A DNA stretch of 14,934 bases from JAZNGX01 sp045576675 (GCA_045576675.1 JAZNGX010000139.1:1-14934); one strand, 5' to 3'. Counted from the stretch's first letter, positions 5,650-14,198 are shown. The notes: generated by a model not told the origin, from the letters alone. Made by a program: numbers and translations.

Positions 5650-7728
5650 ATGTACAGAACCCTTATGTGTAACGACATTCGTGATGAGCATATCGGCAAA
5701 ACCGTTCAGCTTGCAGGTTGGGTTGATGTTGTTCGTGACCACGGCGGCGTTATATTTATTGACCTTCGCGACTACACAGGTGTAACACAGGTAGTTGTTC
5801 ACAACGAAGCGTTGCTTAAAGATGTAAACCGTGAAACTGTTATATCAGTCAGCGGTATCGTTGAAAAGCGTAACGCTGAAACAGTTAATGAAAAAATCGC
5901 AACAGGAAGTGTGGAGCTTATTGCTGACAGCCTTCAGGTATTAGGCAAAAGCCAGAATATGCTTCCCTTTGAAGTTCGTGCTTCAAGAGCAAGCAAGGAT
6001 GAGCTTCGTTTAAAATATCGTTATCTTGATTTGAGAAATCCAAAAAATCACGATAATCTTGTAAAACGTTCACAGATTATCCGTCATTTAAGAAACAAAA
6101 TGGAAGAAAAAGGCTTTCTTGATATGCAGACTCCTATTCTTACTGCATCATCACCTGAGGGTGCAAGAGACTTCCTTGTACCCAGCAGAAAGCATCCCGG
6201 CAAGTTTTATGCTCTTCCGCAGGCTCCTCAGCAGTTCAAACAGCTTTTGATGGTATCAGGCTTTGACAGATACTTTCAGGTAGCCCCTTGTTTCCGTGAT
6301 GAAGATGCTCGTGCTGACCGTTCGCCGGGTGAGTTCTATCAGCTGGACTTTGAAATGGCTTTTGCTACTCAGGAAGAGGTTCTTGATGTTTGTGAGGATG
6401 TTATCTACGATACATTTAAAACATTTTCAGACAAGAGAATTACGCCAAAGCCGTTCCGTCGAATCACTTATGCAGATGCAATGATGACATATGGTTCAGA
6501 CAAGCCTGACCTTCGTAATCCTCTTATAATCTGTGACCTTACAGACTTCTTTGCAACAGTGGACTTCCCTGCATTCAAAGAAAAGCCCGTTCGTGGTATC
6601 GTTGCAAACTGCCAGGGCAAATCAAAAAAATTCTTTGAGGACTCATTAAAGTATGCAACTTCTGCAGAAGTTGGTCTTGGCGGTCTTGGTTATATAACAC
6701 TAAAAGAAGGCGTGTTTGCAGGTCCTATTGCCAAGTTCTTAAGCGATGAGAAGAAGGCTGAAATCATTGAGCTTACAGGCGTAAAAGAAGGCGAAACACT
6801 GTTCTTTATCTGCGATGATAAGAAAAACGATACAGAAAAGAAAGCCGGTATGATTCGTACATGGCTTGCAAAAAAAGAACAGCTGGACTTAATTGACGAA
6901 AACGCATTTGAATTCTGTTTCGTTGTTGACTTCCCGATGTATGAAATTGATGAAGAAACAGGTGAAACAATATTTACTCACAACCCGTTCTCTATGCCAC
7001 AGGGCGGTATGGATTGACGTTTAAACAAAGCTGCCACAGAGGTTCTTGCATATCAGTATGACCTTGTTGGTAACGGTATTGAGCTTGCATCAGGTGCTGT
7101 TCGTAACCACGACATTGATGTTATGAAAAAGGCATTTGAAATTGCAGGTTACACTGAAGACGAGCTGAAAAAGCGTTTCAATGCCCTTTATACTGCATTC
7201 CAGTACGGTGCTCCGCCACACGCAGGTATGGCACCTGGTATCGACCGAATGGTTATGCTTCTTACTGATGAAGAAAAAATCCTTGATGTTATTGCATTCC
7301 CGCTTAATGGCAATGCACAGGACTTACTGCTTGGTGCACCCGGCGAGGTTACAAATCAGCAGCTTGAGGATGTTCATCTTTTAGGTAGCGGCAGTGCACT
7401 TGCACAACGTACAGCAGGTACTTCTACCTCTTCTAAACAGGCATCAGGCAAGCGTTCAACATTCTCAAATGCACAACAGCTTAATCAGCTTTCATTAACT
7501 GACGATGAAGAAAAGGTTGTTCAGGATATTTTCAGTTCAATGAATGAAAAGGAACAAATTCTTAAAGACATTAATACTGATGATGTTGAACCAATGGTAC
7601 ACGTAATGCCAATGACAAACGTTTTGCGTGATGATGTACGTAACCAGCCATTCACAAGAGAGAGCCTGCTTGAAGGGGCTCCCGAACGTAGTGAAGACAG
7701 CTGGCAGGTACCAAGACTTGTAAAGTGA
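5650..7728 (+). CDS. aspS: Aspartyl-tRNA synthetase fused to GatC, with an in-frame UGA
   Basis: Charges tRNA-Asp, and probably tRNA-Asn, with aspartate and carries the GatC subunit of the amidotransferase. The frame spans 692 codons with one internal UGA (codon 456). The bacterial AspRS part (1 to about 575) has an OB-fold anticodon domain with RDHGG at 29-33 (His31, found in known non-discriminating AspRSs), YRYLDLR, motif 2 with FRDEDARADRSPGEF, an inserted GAD domain, HNPFSMPQGG just before the UGA, and motif 3 GIDRMVMLL at 530-538. A linker rich in Ser/Thr/Gln (about 578-607) leads to GatC (about 608-692). AGGAGG at 5636-5641 fixes the ATG start. The part after the UGA has no ribosome binding site, and the spacing across the UGA matches the family, so I treat it as one gene. 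If the stop is real, the enzyme lacks motif 3 and is dead. Confidence 0.88.
7015..7017 (+). other. In-frame UGA inside aspS-gatC
   Basis: Codon 456 reads TGA in ATG GAT TGA CGT TTA. The reading frame is the same on both sides and resumes at once with recognisable AspRS sequence (LAYQYDLVGNGIEL). From MPQGGM to LAYQYD there are 11 codons including the UGA, the same spacing as in the family as I remember it. A single-base substitution is therefore more likely than an indel. UGA followed by C is a leaky termination context in bacteria. Confidence 0.95.
7471..7728 (+). other. gatC: GatC domain at the C-terminus of AspRS
   Basis: Codons about 608-692 of the fusion match GatC, the small subunit that wraps around and links GatA and GatB. 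Recognisable segments are LNQLSLTDDEE near its start, DVEPMVHVMPMTNVLRDD (about 645-662; the family has VEPTSHVLPLKNVLREDE) and GAPERSEDSWQVPRLV (676-691; the family has APDREDGYFKVPRVIE). The length, about 85 residues, is close to a free GatC. There is no start codon with a ribosome binding site at the domain boundary, so it is made only as part of the synthetase. The stop TGA is followed by gatA after 10 bases. Confidence 0.88.
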
Positions 7729-7738
7729 GGTGGATAAA

Positions 7739-8917
7739 ATGAATTATTATGCAGAAAAATGTAACGGCGGCAATATCGCTGTTGATGATACAATTCTTGT
7801 TAAAGACATAAAATCAAGTGCAGGTTCTAAAATCCTTGATGGTTTTAAGCCACTGTTCAGTGCGGAAGCTGTCGTAAGACTTGAAAATAACGGATACAAG
7901 GTTTCGGGCAAAACTCACGTAGGCGAATTTGGGCTTGACCTTGTTGGTGAATTTTCACACTACGCTGAAAAGGAAAGTGTTCTTAAAGGTGCGGCTGCAC
8001 AGCTTGTTGCACAAAACGAAGTAAAAGCAGCACTTGCTGTCGATATGAACGGCTCTTCAAGACGTGCTGCAGCACTTTCTGGTGTTGATTTTCTAAAACC
8101 CACATACGGAACAGTTTCTCGCTATGGTGTTATTTCGTGTGCTGCATCAGGAGAACAAATCGGCGTATATTCTCAAAACGCCAACGGTGTTAAAGAAATT
8201 ATGGATGTTATTGCCGGTCACGATAGCAAAGACGGCACCAGCCTTAAAAACGAAAAATATGATTATTCAATATCAGATGTCTCAGGCAAAAAGGTTTGTA
8301 TCATAAAAGAGTTTTATGATAAAGCTGACGATGAAACAAAAACCCGCATAAACGCTTTTGCTGATGCACTTCGCAAAAGCGGTGCAATTGTTGAAGAGTT
8401 ATCATTTGAATACTGTGATGCTGCAAACACTGCATGGCAGATTCTTATGACTGCTGAAACCTGCAACAATGTTTCACGATATGACGGTGTAAAATATGGT
8501 CACCGTGCCGCACAATACAAAAACATCGACGAGCTATACGTTAATTCCAGAACTGAGGGCTTTAACTTCCTTACAAAAGCAGTTATTCTTTATGGCTCTG
8601 ACGTTCTTTCAAAAAATCGTTATAACGAGTGTTACGATAAGTCTTTAAAGGTACGCCGTGTAATTGCCAATGCATTTGAAAAGCTTATGCAAAGCTACGA
8701 TGCAGCTCTTACTCCGGTATGCAGCAAAACAGCTTACGAAAGCTACAACATCAACGATGCATTCGGCAAGGTTTTTGAAGAAAGCGTGTTTACATCAATT
8801 GCCAACCTCATTGGTGTTCCGGCATTGGTAAGCGGCGGTGTTCAGCTTATAGGCAAGCACTTTGGCGAAGCATCATTATTAAGTCTTGCAAACGCTGTTG
8901 AAAAGGAGGGCAAATGA
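7739..8917 (+). CDS. gatA: Divergent short GatA-like amidase-family subunit
   Basis: Homologue of GatA, which normally hydrolyses glutamine and feeds ammonia to GatB. I prefer the ATG at 7739 (392 residues) because AGGTGG at 7727-7732 overlaps the alternative GTG at 7730. Kept family segments include VKD with the triad Lys22, FLKPTYGTVSRYGVIS (118-133), RYDGVKYGHRA (247-257), SRTEGF (270-275) and VQLIGK (368-373). GatA is usually about 485 residues; the N-terminal helical part and the middle loop are missing here. The signature GGSSGGSA is replaced by SVLKGAAA (80-87), so the cis-Ser is gone. Ser106 in NGSSRR aligns with the nucleophile. The Arg and Asp that bind glutamine appear replaced (near 281-282 and 348-349). 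The frame is open and translationally linked to its neighbours, so it is probably expressed, perhaps without glutaminase activity. Confidence 0.82.
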   Translation: MNYYAEKCNGGNIAVDDTILVKDIKSSAGSKILDGFKPLFSAEAVVRLENNGYKVSGKTHVGEFGLDLVGEFSHYAEKESVLKGAAAQLVAQNEVKAALAVDMNGSSRRAAALSGVDFLKPTYGTVSRYGVISCAASGEQIGVYSQNANGVKEIMDVIAGHDSKDGTSLKNEKYDYSISDVSGKKVCIIKEFYDKADDETKTRINAFADALRKSGAIVEELSFEYCDAANTAWQILMTAETCNNVSRYDGVKYGHRAAQYKNIDELYVNSRTEGFNFLTKAVILYGSDVLSKNRYNECYDKSLKVRRVIANAFEKLMQSYDAALTPVCSKTAYESYNINDAFGKVFEESVFTSIANLIGVPALVSGGVQLIGKHFGEASLLSLANAVEKEGK

Positions 8918-8918
8918 T

Positions 8919-10337
8919 ATGAACTACGAATTGGTTATCGGTCTTGAAACTCACGTAGAATTAAGCACCGAATCAAAAATATTCTGTTCCTGTGGCGGTC
9001 ATTCTTCACCAAAGGAACCAAACGACTGTGTTTGCCCTGCTTGCAGTGGTATGCCCGGTATGCTTCCAATAATGAATAAACGAGTTGTTGAGCTTGCAGT
9101 AACAGCAGGACTTATGTTAAACTGTGACATCAACAGATATACAACATTTGACAAGAAAAACTACTATTACCCTGACCTCCCGTGTGCATATCAGATAACA
9201 CAGCTTAATCATCCCATTTGCACAAATGGTTGTGTTACATTAAAAACCTCTGCAGGAAGCAGAGACATCCGCATAAAACAGATTCATATGGAAGAGGACG
9301 CAGGTAAGCTTGTTCACGGCGGGAAGGTTTCATATGTTGACTTTAACAGAACAAGCGTTCCGCTTATCGAAATTGTAACACAGCCCGACTTCAGAAGTGC
9401 CGAGGAGGTTGTAACATACCTTAACAAGTTAAAATCAATGTTCCGTTCAGGCGGCATTTCAGAATGTGAAGAAGGTGCTATGCGTTGTGACGTTAACATT
9501 TCAGTAAGACCTGAGGGAAGCGAAGAATTTGGTGTTCGTACAGAAATTAAAAATATGAGCTCATTTGAAGCAATTGAACGTGCAATTCGCTACGAGTCAC
9601 AGCGTCACATTGATGCAATTGAGTTTGAAACTGAAGAGCTTGTTCAGGAAACAAGACGTTTTGATGATGCAAGCGGAAAAACCTTTGCTATGCGTAACAA
9701 AGAAACCGAGGCGGATTATCGTTATTTTCCCGATGCAAATCTTATGCCAATTATAATTGACGACGAATGGCTTGAAGAGATTAAAGCAAACAAGCCTGCT
9801 GCCGTTGATGAAAAGGCAGAGGATTACAGATTGGCAGGTATTTCTGATAAAGAAATTGATATGCTTATTTCAAACAACAAAATAAGCAAGCTGCTTGATG
9901 ACGTTGTTGCAATGGGTTGCAACGCAAAAGATGCTGCTGCATGGATACTTACAGACTGTGCAGGCATCCTCAGAAAAGACGGAAAAACATTAAACGACCT
10001 TGCAGTTACAGCTGAAAAGCTTAATGCTATCATAAAAATGGTTGATAATGGCGATATTAACCGTAATGCAGGTAAAAAAATACTGATAGCTGTTGTTGAA
10101 AACGACGTAGACCCCGTTGCTTACTGTAAGGAAAACGGACTTGACAAGAAGTTTGACACTTCAGCAATTGAAGCAATAATTGACAAGGTAATAGCAGATA
10201 ATTCTCAGGCTGTTGAGGACTTCAGAAACGGTAAAGTAAAAGCACTTCAGGCACTGTTTGGTGCTTGTATGAAAGAGCTTAAAGGTGCAGGAGATCCTGC
10301 CGTTATAAAAGCTTTACTTGAAGATAAAATGAAATAA
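8919..10337 (+). CDS. gatB: Asp-tRNA(Asn)/Glu-tRNA(Gln) amidotransferase subunit B
   Basis: GatB phosphorylates the side-chain carboxylate of Asp or Glu mis-attached to tRNA-Asn or tRNA-Gln and replaces the phosphate with ammonia. With the ATG at 8919 the protein has 472 residues, the normal length. IGLETHVEL (7-15) opens the catalytic domain; Cys23, Cys25, Cys37, Cys39 and Cys42 form the zinc-site region; FDKKNYYYPDLPCAYQITQ (77-95), HMEEDAGK (123-130, metal and ATP site), LRCD-like MRCDVNIS and QETRRFD follow. The C-terminal helical and YqeY-like tRNA-binding parts occupy about 330-472. AAGGAGGG at 8903-8910 supports this start rather than an ATG at 8886 inside gatA. The gatA stop and gatB start are separated by one base. 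Unlike GatA, no key residue appears lost. Confidence 0.96.
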   Translation: MNYELVIGLETHVELSTESKIFCSCGGHSSPKEPNDCVCPACSGMPGMLPIMNKRVVELAVTAGLMLNCDINRYTTFDKKNYYYPDLPCAYQITQLNHPICTNGCVTLKTSAGSRDIRIKQIHMEEDAGKLVHGGKVSYVDFNRTSVPLIEIVTQPDFRSAEEVVTYLNKLKSMFRSGGISECEEGAMRCDVNISVRPEGSEEFGVRTEIKNMSSFEAIERAIRYESQRHIDAIEFETEELVQETRRFDDASGKTFAMRNKETEADYRYFPDANLMPIIIDDEWLEEIKANKPAAVDEKAEDYRLAGISDKEIDMLISNNKISKLLDDVVAMGCNAKDAAAWILTDCAGILRKDGKTLNDLAVTAEKLNAIIKMVDNGDINRNAGKKILIAVVENDVDPVAYCKENGLDKKFDTSAIEAIIDKVIADNSQAVEDFRNGKVKALQALFGACMKELKGAGDPAVIKALLEDKMK

Positions 10338-10344
10338 AACCTTT

Positions 10345-10380
10345 ATAACCCTCTGCAAACTAAATGCAGAGGGTTATTTA
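10345..10380 (+). terminator. Hairpin terminator after gatB
   Basis: A perfect 13-bp stem (10345-10357 with 10365-10377) with a seven-base loop lies 8 bases after the gatB stop. The T-run behind it is weak (TTTA), so some readthrough into the pot operon is possible. Confidence 0.75.
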
Positions 10381-10402
10381 TGCACAAAATTTCAATTTAT
10401 TA

Positions 10403-10431
10403 TTGACAAATTTCGAAAAAAAATATATTAT
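10403..10431 (+). promoter_or_regulatory. SigA promoter of potABCD
   Basis: TTGACA (10403-10408), 17 bases, then TATTAT (10426-10431). The leader to potA is about 40 bases and contains the AAGGGGT ribosome binding site. No riboswitch-like structure fits in it. Confidence 0.78.
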
Positions 10432-10475
10432 CTATATGTATGCTATGTTCATAGTATTACGAAAGGGGTAGATAA

Positions 10476-11522
10476 ATGGAAAAAGAAATCATACGTTTAG
10501 AAAACGTCACAAAAACTTTTGACGGACATGACGAGGTTTTAAGAGGAATAAACCTCACAATTAAACGAAATGAATTTTTTACGTTGCTGGGGCCAAGTGG
10601 TTGCGGTAAAACTACTATGCTCAGAATTATCGGCGGTTTTGACAAAGCCACCGAGGGCAACGTATTTTTTGATGGACTTAATATCAACGACCTTCCGCCA
10701 AACAAGCGTCAGTTAAACACAGTGTTCCAGAAATATGCACTGTTTCCTCACCTCAATGTTTTTGACAATGTTGCTTTTGGTCTTACTATAAAAAAGGTAG
10801 AAAAAAGCATTATAAAGCAAAAGGTAGAGCGTATGTTAAAGCTTGTTGGGCTTTCTGATTTTGCAAGCAGAGATGTTACATCTCTTTCAGGCGGTCAGCA
10901 ACAGCGTATCGCAATTGCACGTGCTCTCATCAACGAGCCAAAGGTTCTTCTTCTGGACGAGCCGTTAGGTGCGCTGGATGCAAAGCTGAGAAAAGAAATG
11001 CAGACTGAGCTTAAAAAAATCCAGAAGGAAGTCGGGATTACATTTATATATGTTACACATGACCAGGAAGAAGCCCTTTCTATGTCTGACACCGTTGTTG
11101 TAATGAACAAAGGCGAAATCGAACAAATTGGCTCACCAACAGATATATACAACGAGCCTGAAAATCGATTTGTAGCAAAATTCATTGGCGAATCAAACAT
11201 AATTGAAGGTAATATGATAAAAGACTGCCTTGTTGAGTTTGACGGATATGAATTTGAATGTGTTGACAGAGGCTTTAAAGACAACGAGGAAATTGAAGTT
11301 GTTTTAAGACCTGAAGACATTGATATAGTTTCACCGGACAACGCCAAAATAAAAGGCGTTGTAAAAGACATCGTATTCAAAGGCGTACATTATGAAATCA
11401 CCGTTGAAACTGAGATAAGAAATTACATTATACATACAACTGATTATCACGAAATCGGCTTGAACGTCGGCTTGACCTTCGGCCCTGAGGATATTCACGT
11501 AATGTATAAAACGGAGTATTGA
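10476..11522 (+). CDS. potA: Spermidine/putrescine ABC transporter ATP-binding protein
   Basis: ATPase subunit that powers polyamine import through PotB and PotC at the cytoplasmic membrane. It has 348 residues with Walker A GPSGCGKTT (39-47), a Q-loop in VFQKYALFPHLNV, the ABC signature LSGGQQQR (137-144), Walker B VLLLDEP (157-163), a D-loop and the switch His195. The remaining 110 or so residues are the TOBE-type regulatory domain typical of PotA and other CUT1-like ATPases. Substrate assignment rests on the full potABCD order and the PotD-like binding protein. It is the first gene of the operon; its TGA stop is followed by potB after one base. Confidence 0.95.
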   Translation: MEKEIIRLENVTKTFDGHDEVLRGINLTIKRNEFFTLLGPSGCGKTTMLRIIGGFDKATEGNVFFDGLNINDLPPNKRQLNTVFQKYALFPHLNVFDNVAFGLTIKKVEKSIIKQKVERMLKLVGLSDFASRDVTSLSGGQQQRIAIARALINEPKVLLLDEPLGALDAKLRKEMQTELKKIQKEVGITFIYVTHDQEEALSMSDTVVVMNKGEIEQIGSPTDIYNEPENRFVAKFIGESNIIEGNMIKDCLVEFDGYEFECVDRGFKDNEEIEVVLRPEDIDIVSPDNAKIKGVVKDIVFKGVHYEITVETEIRNYIIHTTDYHEIGLNVGLTFGPEDIHVMYKTEY

Positions 11523-11523
11523 T

Positions 11524-12351
11524 ATGAGATACTTTAAAAATCTTGTAAAGCCTTATCTCGTATGGTCTTTTTTGATGATAGTTGTTCCGCTGTTTATGAT
11601 TTTTATGTACGCCATCACAAAAAGCGGCAACTCTTTGTTAAGCGTTACATTTACATTGGAAAACTTTGCAAAAATAGCTGACCCTGTTTATATATCTGTG
11701 TTTTTAAGGTCAATTAAGCTTGGTATTATAACTGTTGCAATATGCCTTGTTTTTGGATATGCTCTTGCGTTGGTTATAACACGGTTCAGCGAAAAGGTAC
11801 AAAGTATTCTGATACTTGTTGTAACAATTCCAACTTGGATTAATATGCTTATAAGAACTTATGCATGGATAAGCATTTTATCAGATAACGGACTTATAAA
11901 TTTGTTGTTTGAAAAGTTAAATATTGACCCGGTTTCTATGATGTATACTGATTTTTCAGTAATACTTGGATTAACCTGCAACTTTATGCCGTTTATGATA
12001 ATACCAATTCATACAGCTCTCAGTAAAATGGACAAGTCGCTTATCGAAGCTTCGTATGATTTGGGTGCAAACGCTTTTCAGACATTCCGCAGAATTACAT
12101 TCAAGTTGTCTGTTCCAGGCGTGTTAAACGGAGTTATAATGGTGTTCTTGTTATCAATCTCAACATTCGTTATACCAAAGCTTTTGGGTGGTGGACAATA
12201 TGTGCTGATTGGTAATTTAATAGAAAACCAGTTTATTTCAGTAGGTGACTGGAATTTCGGCAGTGCGATTTCTTTAATTCTTGCAACAATCATATTGTTT
12301 GTAATAAGACTTATGAAAAAAATCGACCCCGATGAGTCAAAGGAGGGTTAA
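11524..12351 (+). CDS. potB: Spermidine/putrescine ABC transporter permease
   Basis: Inner-membrane permease subunit of 275 residues with about six transmembrane helices (near 10-31, 63-86, 94-116, 145-165, 196-218 and 245-263). The EAA loop that docks onto the ATPase is EASYDLGANAFQTFRRITF (175-193), followed by the usual PGVLNG. IPTWINMLIRTYAW (102-115) is a PotB-type signature. The ATG lies one base after potA; only GGAG (11513-11516) serves as a weak ribosome binding site, so translation is probably coupled. It pairs with PotC to form the channel. Confidence 0.94.
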   Translation: MRYFKNLVKPYLVWSFLMIVVPLFMIFMYAITKSGNSLLSVTFTLENFAKIADPVYISVFLRSIKLGIITVAICLVFGYALALVITRFSEKVQSILILVVTIPTWINMLIRTYAWISILSDNGLINLLFEKLNIDPVSMMYTDFSVILGLTCNFMPFMIIPIHTALSKMDKSLIEASYDLGANAFQTFRRITFKLSVPGVLNGVIMVFLLSISTFVIPKLLGGGQYVLIGNLIENQFISVGDWNFGSAISLILATIILFVIRLMKKIDPDESKEG

Positions 12352-12353
12352 GT

Positions 12354-13145
12354 ATGAACAAAAGAAACAAAGTATTTTCAGTGTTGTACGTCCTCCTCTG
12401 TTTCGCGTTTTTCTATGTGCCGATTTTAGTTACAGTGATTTTTTCGTTCAATTCTTCAAAATCACTTACACATTTTACTGGCTTTTCGATGCGTTGGTAC
12501 AGCGAGCTTATAAGAAACAACGAAATTATGTCGGCAGTATACGTAAGTATCACAATAGCTATAATATCAACAGCAGTATCCACAGTGCTTGGTACCATTA
12601 CAGCGATTGGTCTAACGAAGCACAGAAAGCTTGTTAAAGAATGGCTAATGAACATCAATAACGTGCCTATTATGAATCCTGAAATCGTTACTGCTATAGG
12701 CTTAATGCTTTTGTTTTCTTCTATAAAGCTTGAAAAGGGATATGTTACAATGTTGCTTGCACATATTGCATTCTCAACACCATATGTTATTACAAATGTA
12801 TATCCTAAGGTACGAAGTCTTGACCAAAATATAACTAATGCCGCACTCGACTTAGGGGCAACCCCATTTCAGGCTCTTACAAAGGTAATTATTCCAATGA
12901 TAAAGCCCGGAATTTATGCTGGTATGCTTCTTGCATTCACTATGTCAATTGACGATTTTGTTATTTCATATTTTGTATCAGGCAATGGTGTTATGAATAT
13001 TTCAATTGTTGTTTATAATATGACAAAGAGAACAAATCCAACCATAAACGCACTGTCAACAGTGCTGATATTTGTAATTATAGTAATTTTGTTGATAGTT
13101 AACCTGGCACCAAAATTCAAGAAAAAGGGGATTAGTACAAAATGA
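12354..13145 (+). CDS. potC: Spermidine/putrescine ABC transporter permease
   Basis: Second permease subunit, 263 residues, with six predicted helices starting at about 9-31. The EAA loop is AALDLGATPFQALTKVIIP (163-181), and SIDDFVISYFVSG (198-210) is a segment strongly conserved in PotC. A strong AAGGAGGG ribosome binding site lies inside the last codons of potB (12339-12347), and the start is two bases after the potB stop. The stop TGA overlaps the potD start as ATGA. The length and motifs are normal, with no sign of damage. Confidence 0.95.
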   Translation: MNKRNKVFSVLYVLLCFAFFYVPILVTVIFSFNSSKSLTHFTGFSMRWYSELIRNNEIMSAVYVSITIAIISTAVSTVLGTITAIGLTKHRKLVKEWLMNINNVPIMNPEIVTAIGLMLLFSSIKLEKGYVTMLLAHIAFSTPYVITNVYPKVRSLDQNITNAALDLGATPFQALTKVIIPMIKPGIYAGMLLAFTMSIDDFVISYFVSGNGVMNISIVVYNMTKRTNPTINALSTVLIFVIIVILLIVNLAPKFKKKGISTK

Positions 13146-14185
13146 AAAGAATATTAGCTTTAATATCAGTCTTAGCTTTAACAATTGCTCTTCTGGCAGG
13201 CTGTGGAGCAGAAAAACCTGTTTTGAAAGTATATAACGCAGGTGAATATATTGACAAGCTGCTGATTTCAGATTTTGAAAATCAGTTCAATTGTAAGGTT
13301 GTTTATGAAACATTTGATTCAAACGAGTCAATGTATACAAAGCTTTTAAGTGGTGAGGTGTACGACATTATTATACCCTCAGACTATATGATTGAACGTC
13401 TTATCAAAGAAGATTATCTTCAGCCGCTTGACTGGAGCAAAATACCAAATAAATCAAACCTTTTACCTGAGGTTATGAATAAGGATTACGACCCTGAAAA
13501 CACTTACACTGCACCTTATTTTTGGGGTACAGTTGGTATTTTGTATGATACAACTGTCGTTGACGAAAACGATTTGGCAGAGGGCTGGGAAATTCTCAGA
13601 AACGAAAAGTATAAAGATGAAATTTATATGTATGATTCAGAACGTGATTCATTTATGATTGCACTTAAAGCTCTCGGGTATTCAATGAACACATCTGATG
13701 AAAATGAGCTTAATGCTGCATATGACTGGCTTGTAGAACAAAACGGCAATGTAAATCCGATTTACATTGGCGATGAAGTTATAGACAGTATGATTTCGGG
13801 AAACAAGGCTATGGCTATTGTTTATTCAGGAGACGCATCATATATTATGACGGAAAATGAGAATCTTGGTTATTTCACACCTGAACAAGGTACAAACATA
13901 TGGTATGACGCAATGGTAATGACAAAAACCTGCAATAACACTGATCTTGCACATAGCTTTATTAACTTTATGTTAGACGAAGAAAATGCGTTAAGCAACT
14001 CTGAAGCTGTTGGCTATTCTTCTTCTGTTGGTAGTGCATTCAAAGAAATGCAAAACACCGTTTATAACGGAATTAACGCCTATGTTCCAAGAACAAACAA
14101 CAAGCTTGATGAAATATTCAAATATCAATCAAGCGAAACAAAAAAGCTTATGTCTGAGCTTTGGATTAAGGTTAAATCAAATTAA
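13142..14185 (+). CDS. potD: Polyamine-binding lipoprotein of the ABC transporter
   Basis: Extracellular substrate-binding protein that delivers spermidine or putrescine to PotBC. It has 347 residues with a lipoprotein signal peptide: a Lys-Arg start, a hydrophobic stretch and the lipobox LLAGC with Cys21 as the lipidation site, as expected in a Gram-positive. The mature part is a two-lobed periplasmic-type fold. YDIIIPSDYMIERL (74-87), APYFWGTVGILYD (124-136), DSERDSFMIALKALGYSMN (165-183) and IWYDAMVM (253-260) match PotD; the Trp and Asp of the last segment correspond to polyamine-contacting residues in E. coli PotD. Whether it prefers spermidine or putrescine cannot be read from the sequence. 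It overlaps potC by four bases and ends the operon. Confidence 0.94.
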   Translation: MKRILALISVLALTIALLAGCGAEKPVLKVYNAGEYIDKLLISDFENQFNCKVVYETFDSNESMYTKLLSGEVYDIIIPSDYMIERLIKEDYLQPLDWSKIPNKSNLLPEVMNKDYDPENTYTAPYFWGTVGILYDTTVVDENDLAEGWEILRNEKYKDEIYMYDSERDSFMIALKALGYSMNTSDENELNAAYDWLVEQNGNVNPIYIGDEVIDSMISGNKAMAIVYSGDASYIMTENENLGYFTPEQGTNIWYDAMVMTKTCNNTDLAHSFINFMLDEENALSNSEAVGYSSSVGSAFKEMQNTVYNGINAYVPRTNNKLDEIFKYQSSETKKLMSELWIKVKSN

Positions 14186-14198
14186 TTTCTTATTTTCT

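Noticed and set aside
5477..5785. Open frame of about 100 codons across the T-box
   Set aside because: It covers the riboswitch and terminator, overlaps aspS in another frame, and has no ribosome binding site.
7015..7060. Selenocysteine insertion at the aspS UGA
   Set aside because: No convincing SECIS hairpin directly follows the UGA, and AspRS has no known selenocysteine at this place.
7123..7728. A separate gene starting at the ATG at 7123 after a truncated aspS
   Set aside because: No ribosome binding site precedes it, and it would begin inside a conserved AspRS segment; the frame is continuous with the upstream part.
7730..7738. GTG at 7730 as the gatA start
   Set aside because: It overlaps the ribosome binding site that fits the ATG at 7739.
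5650..8917. Genetic code with UGA read as an amino acid
   Set aside because: Several genes end cleanly at UGA with normal family lengths, and UGA does not occur inside other conserved genes in the window.
8886..8918. ATG at 8886 as the gatB start
   Set aside because: It lies in gatA without a ribosome binding site; the ATG at 8919 has AAGGAGGG and matches the family N-terminus.
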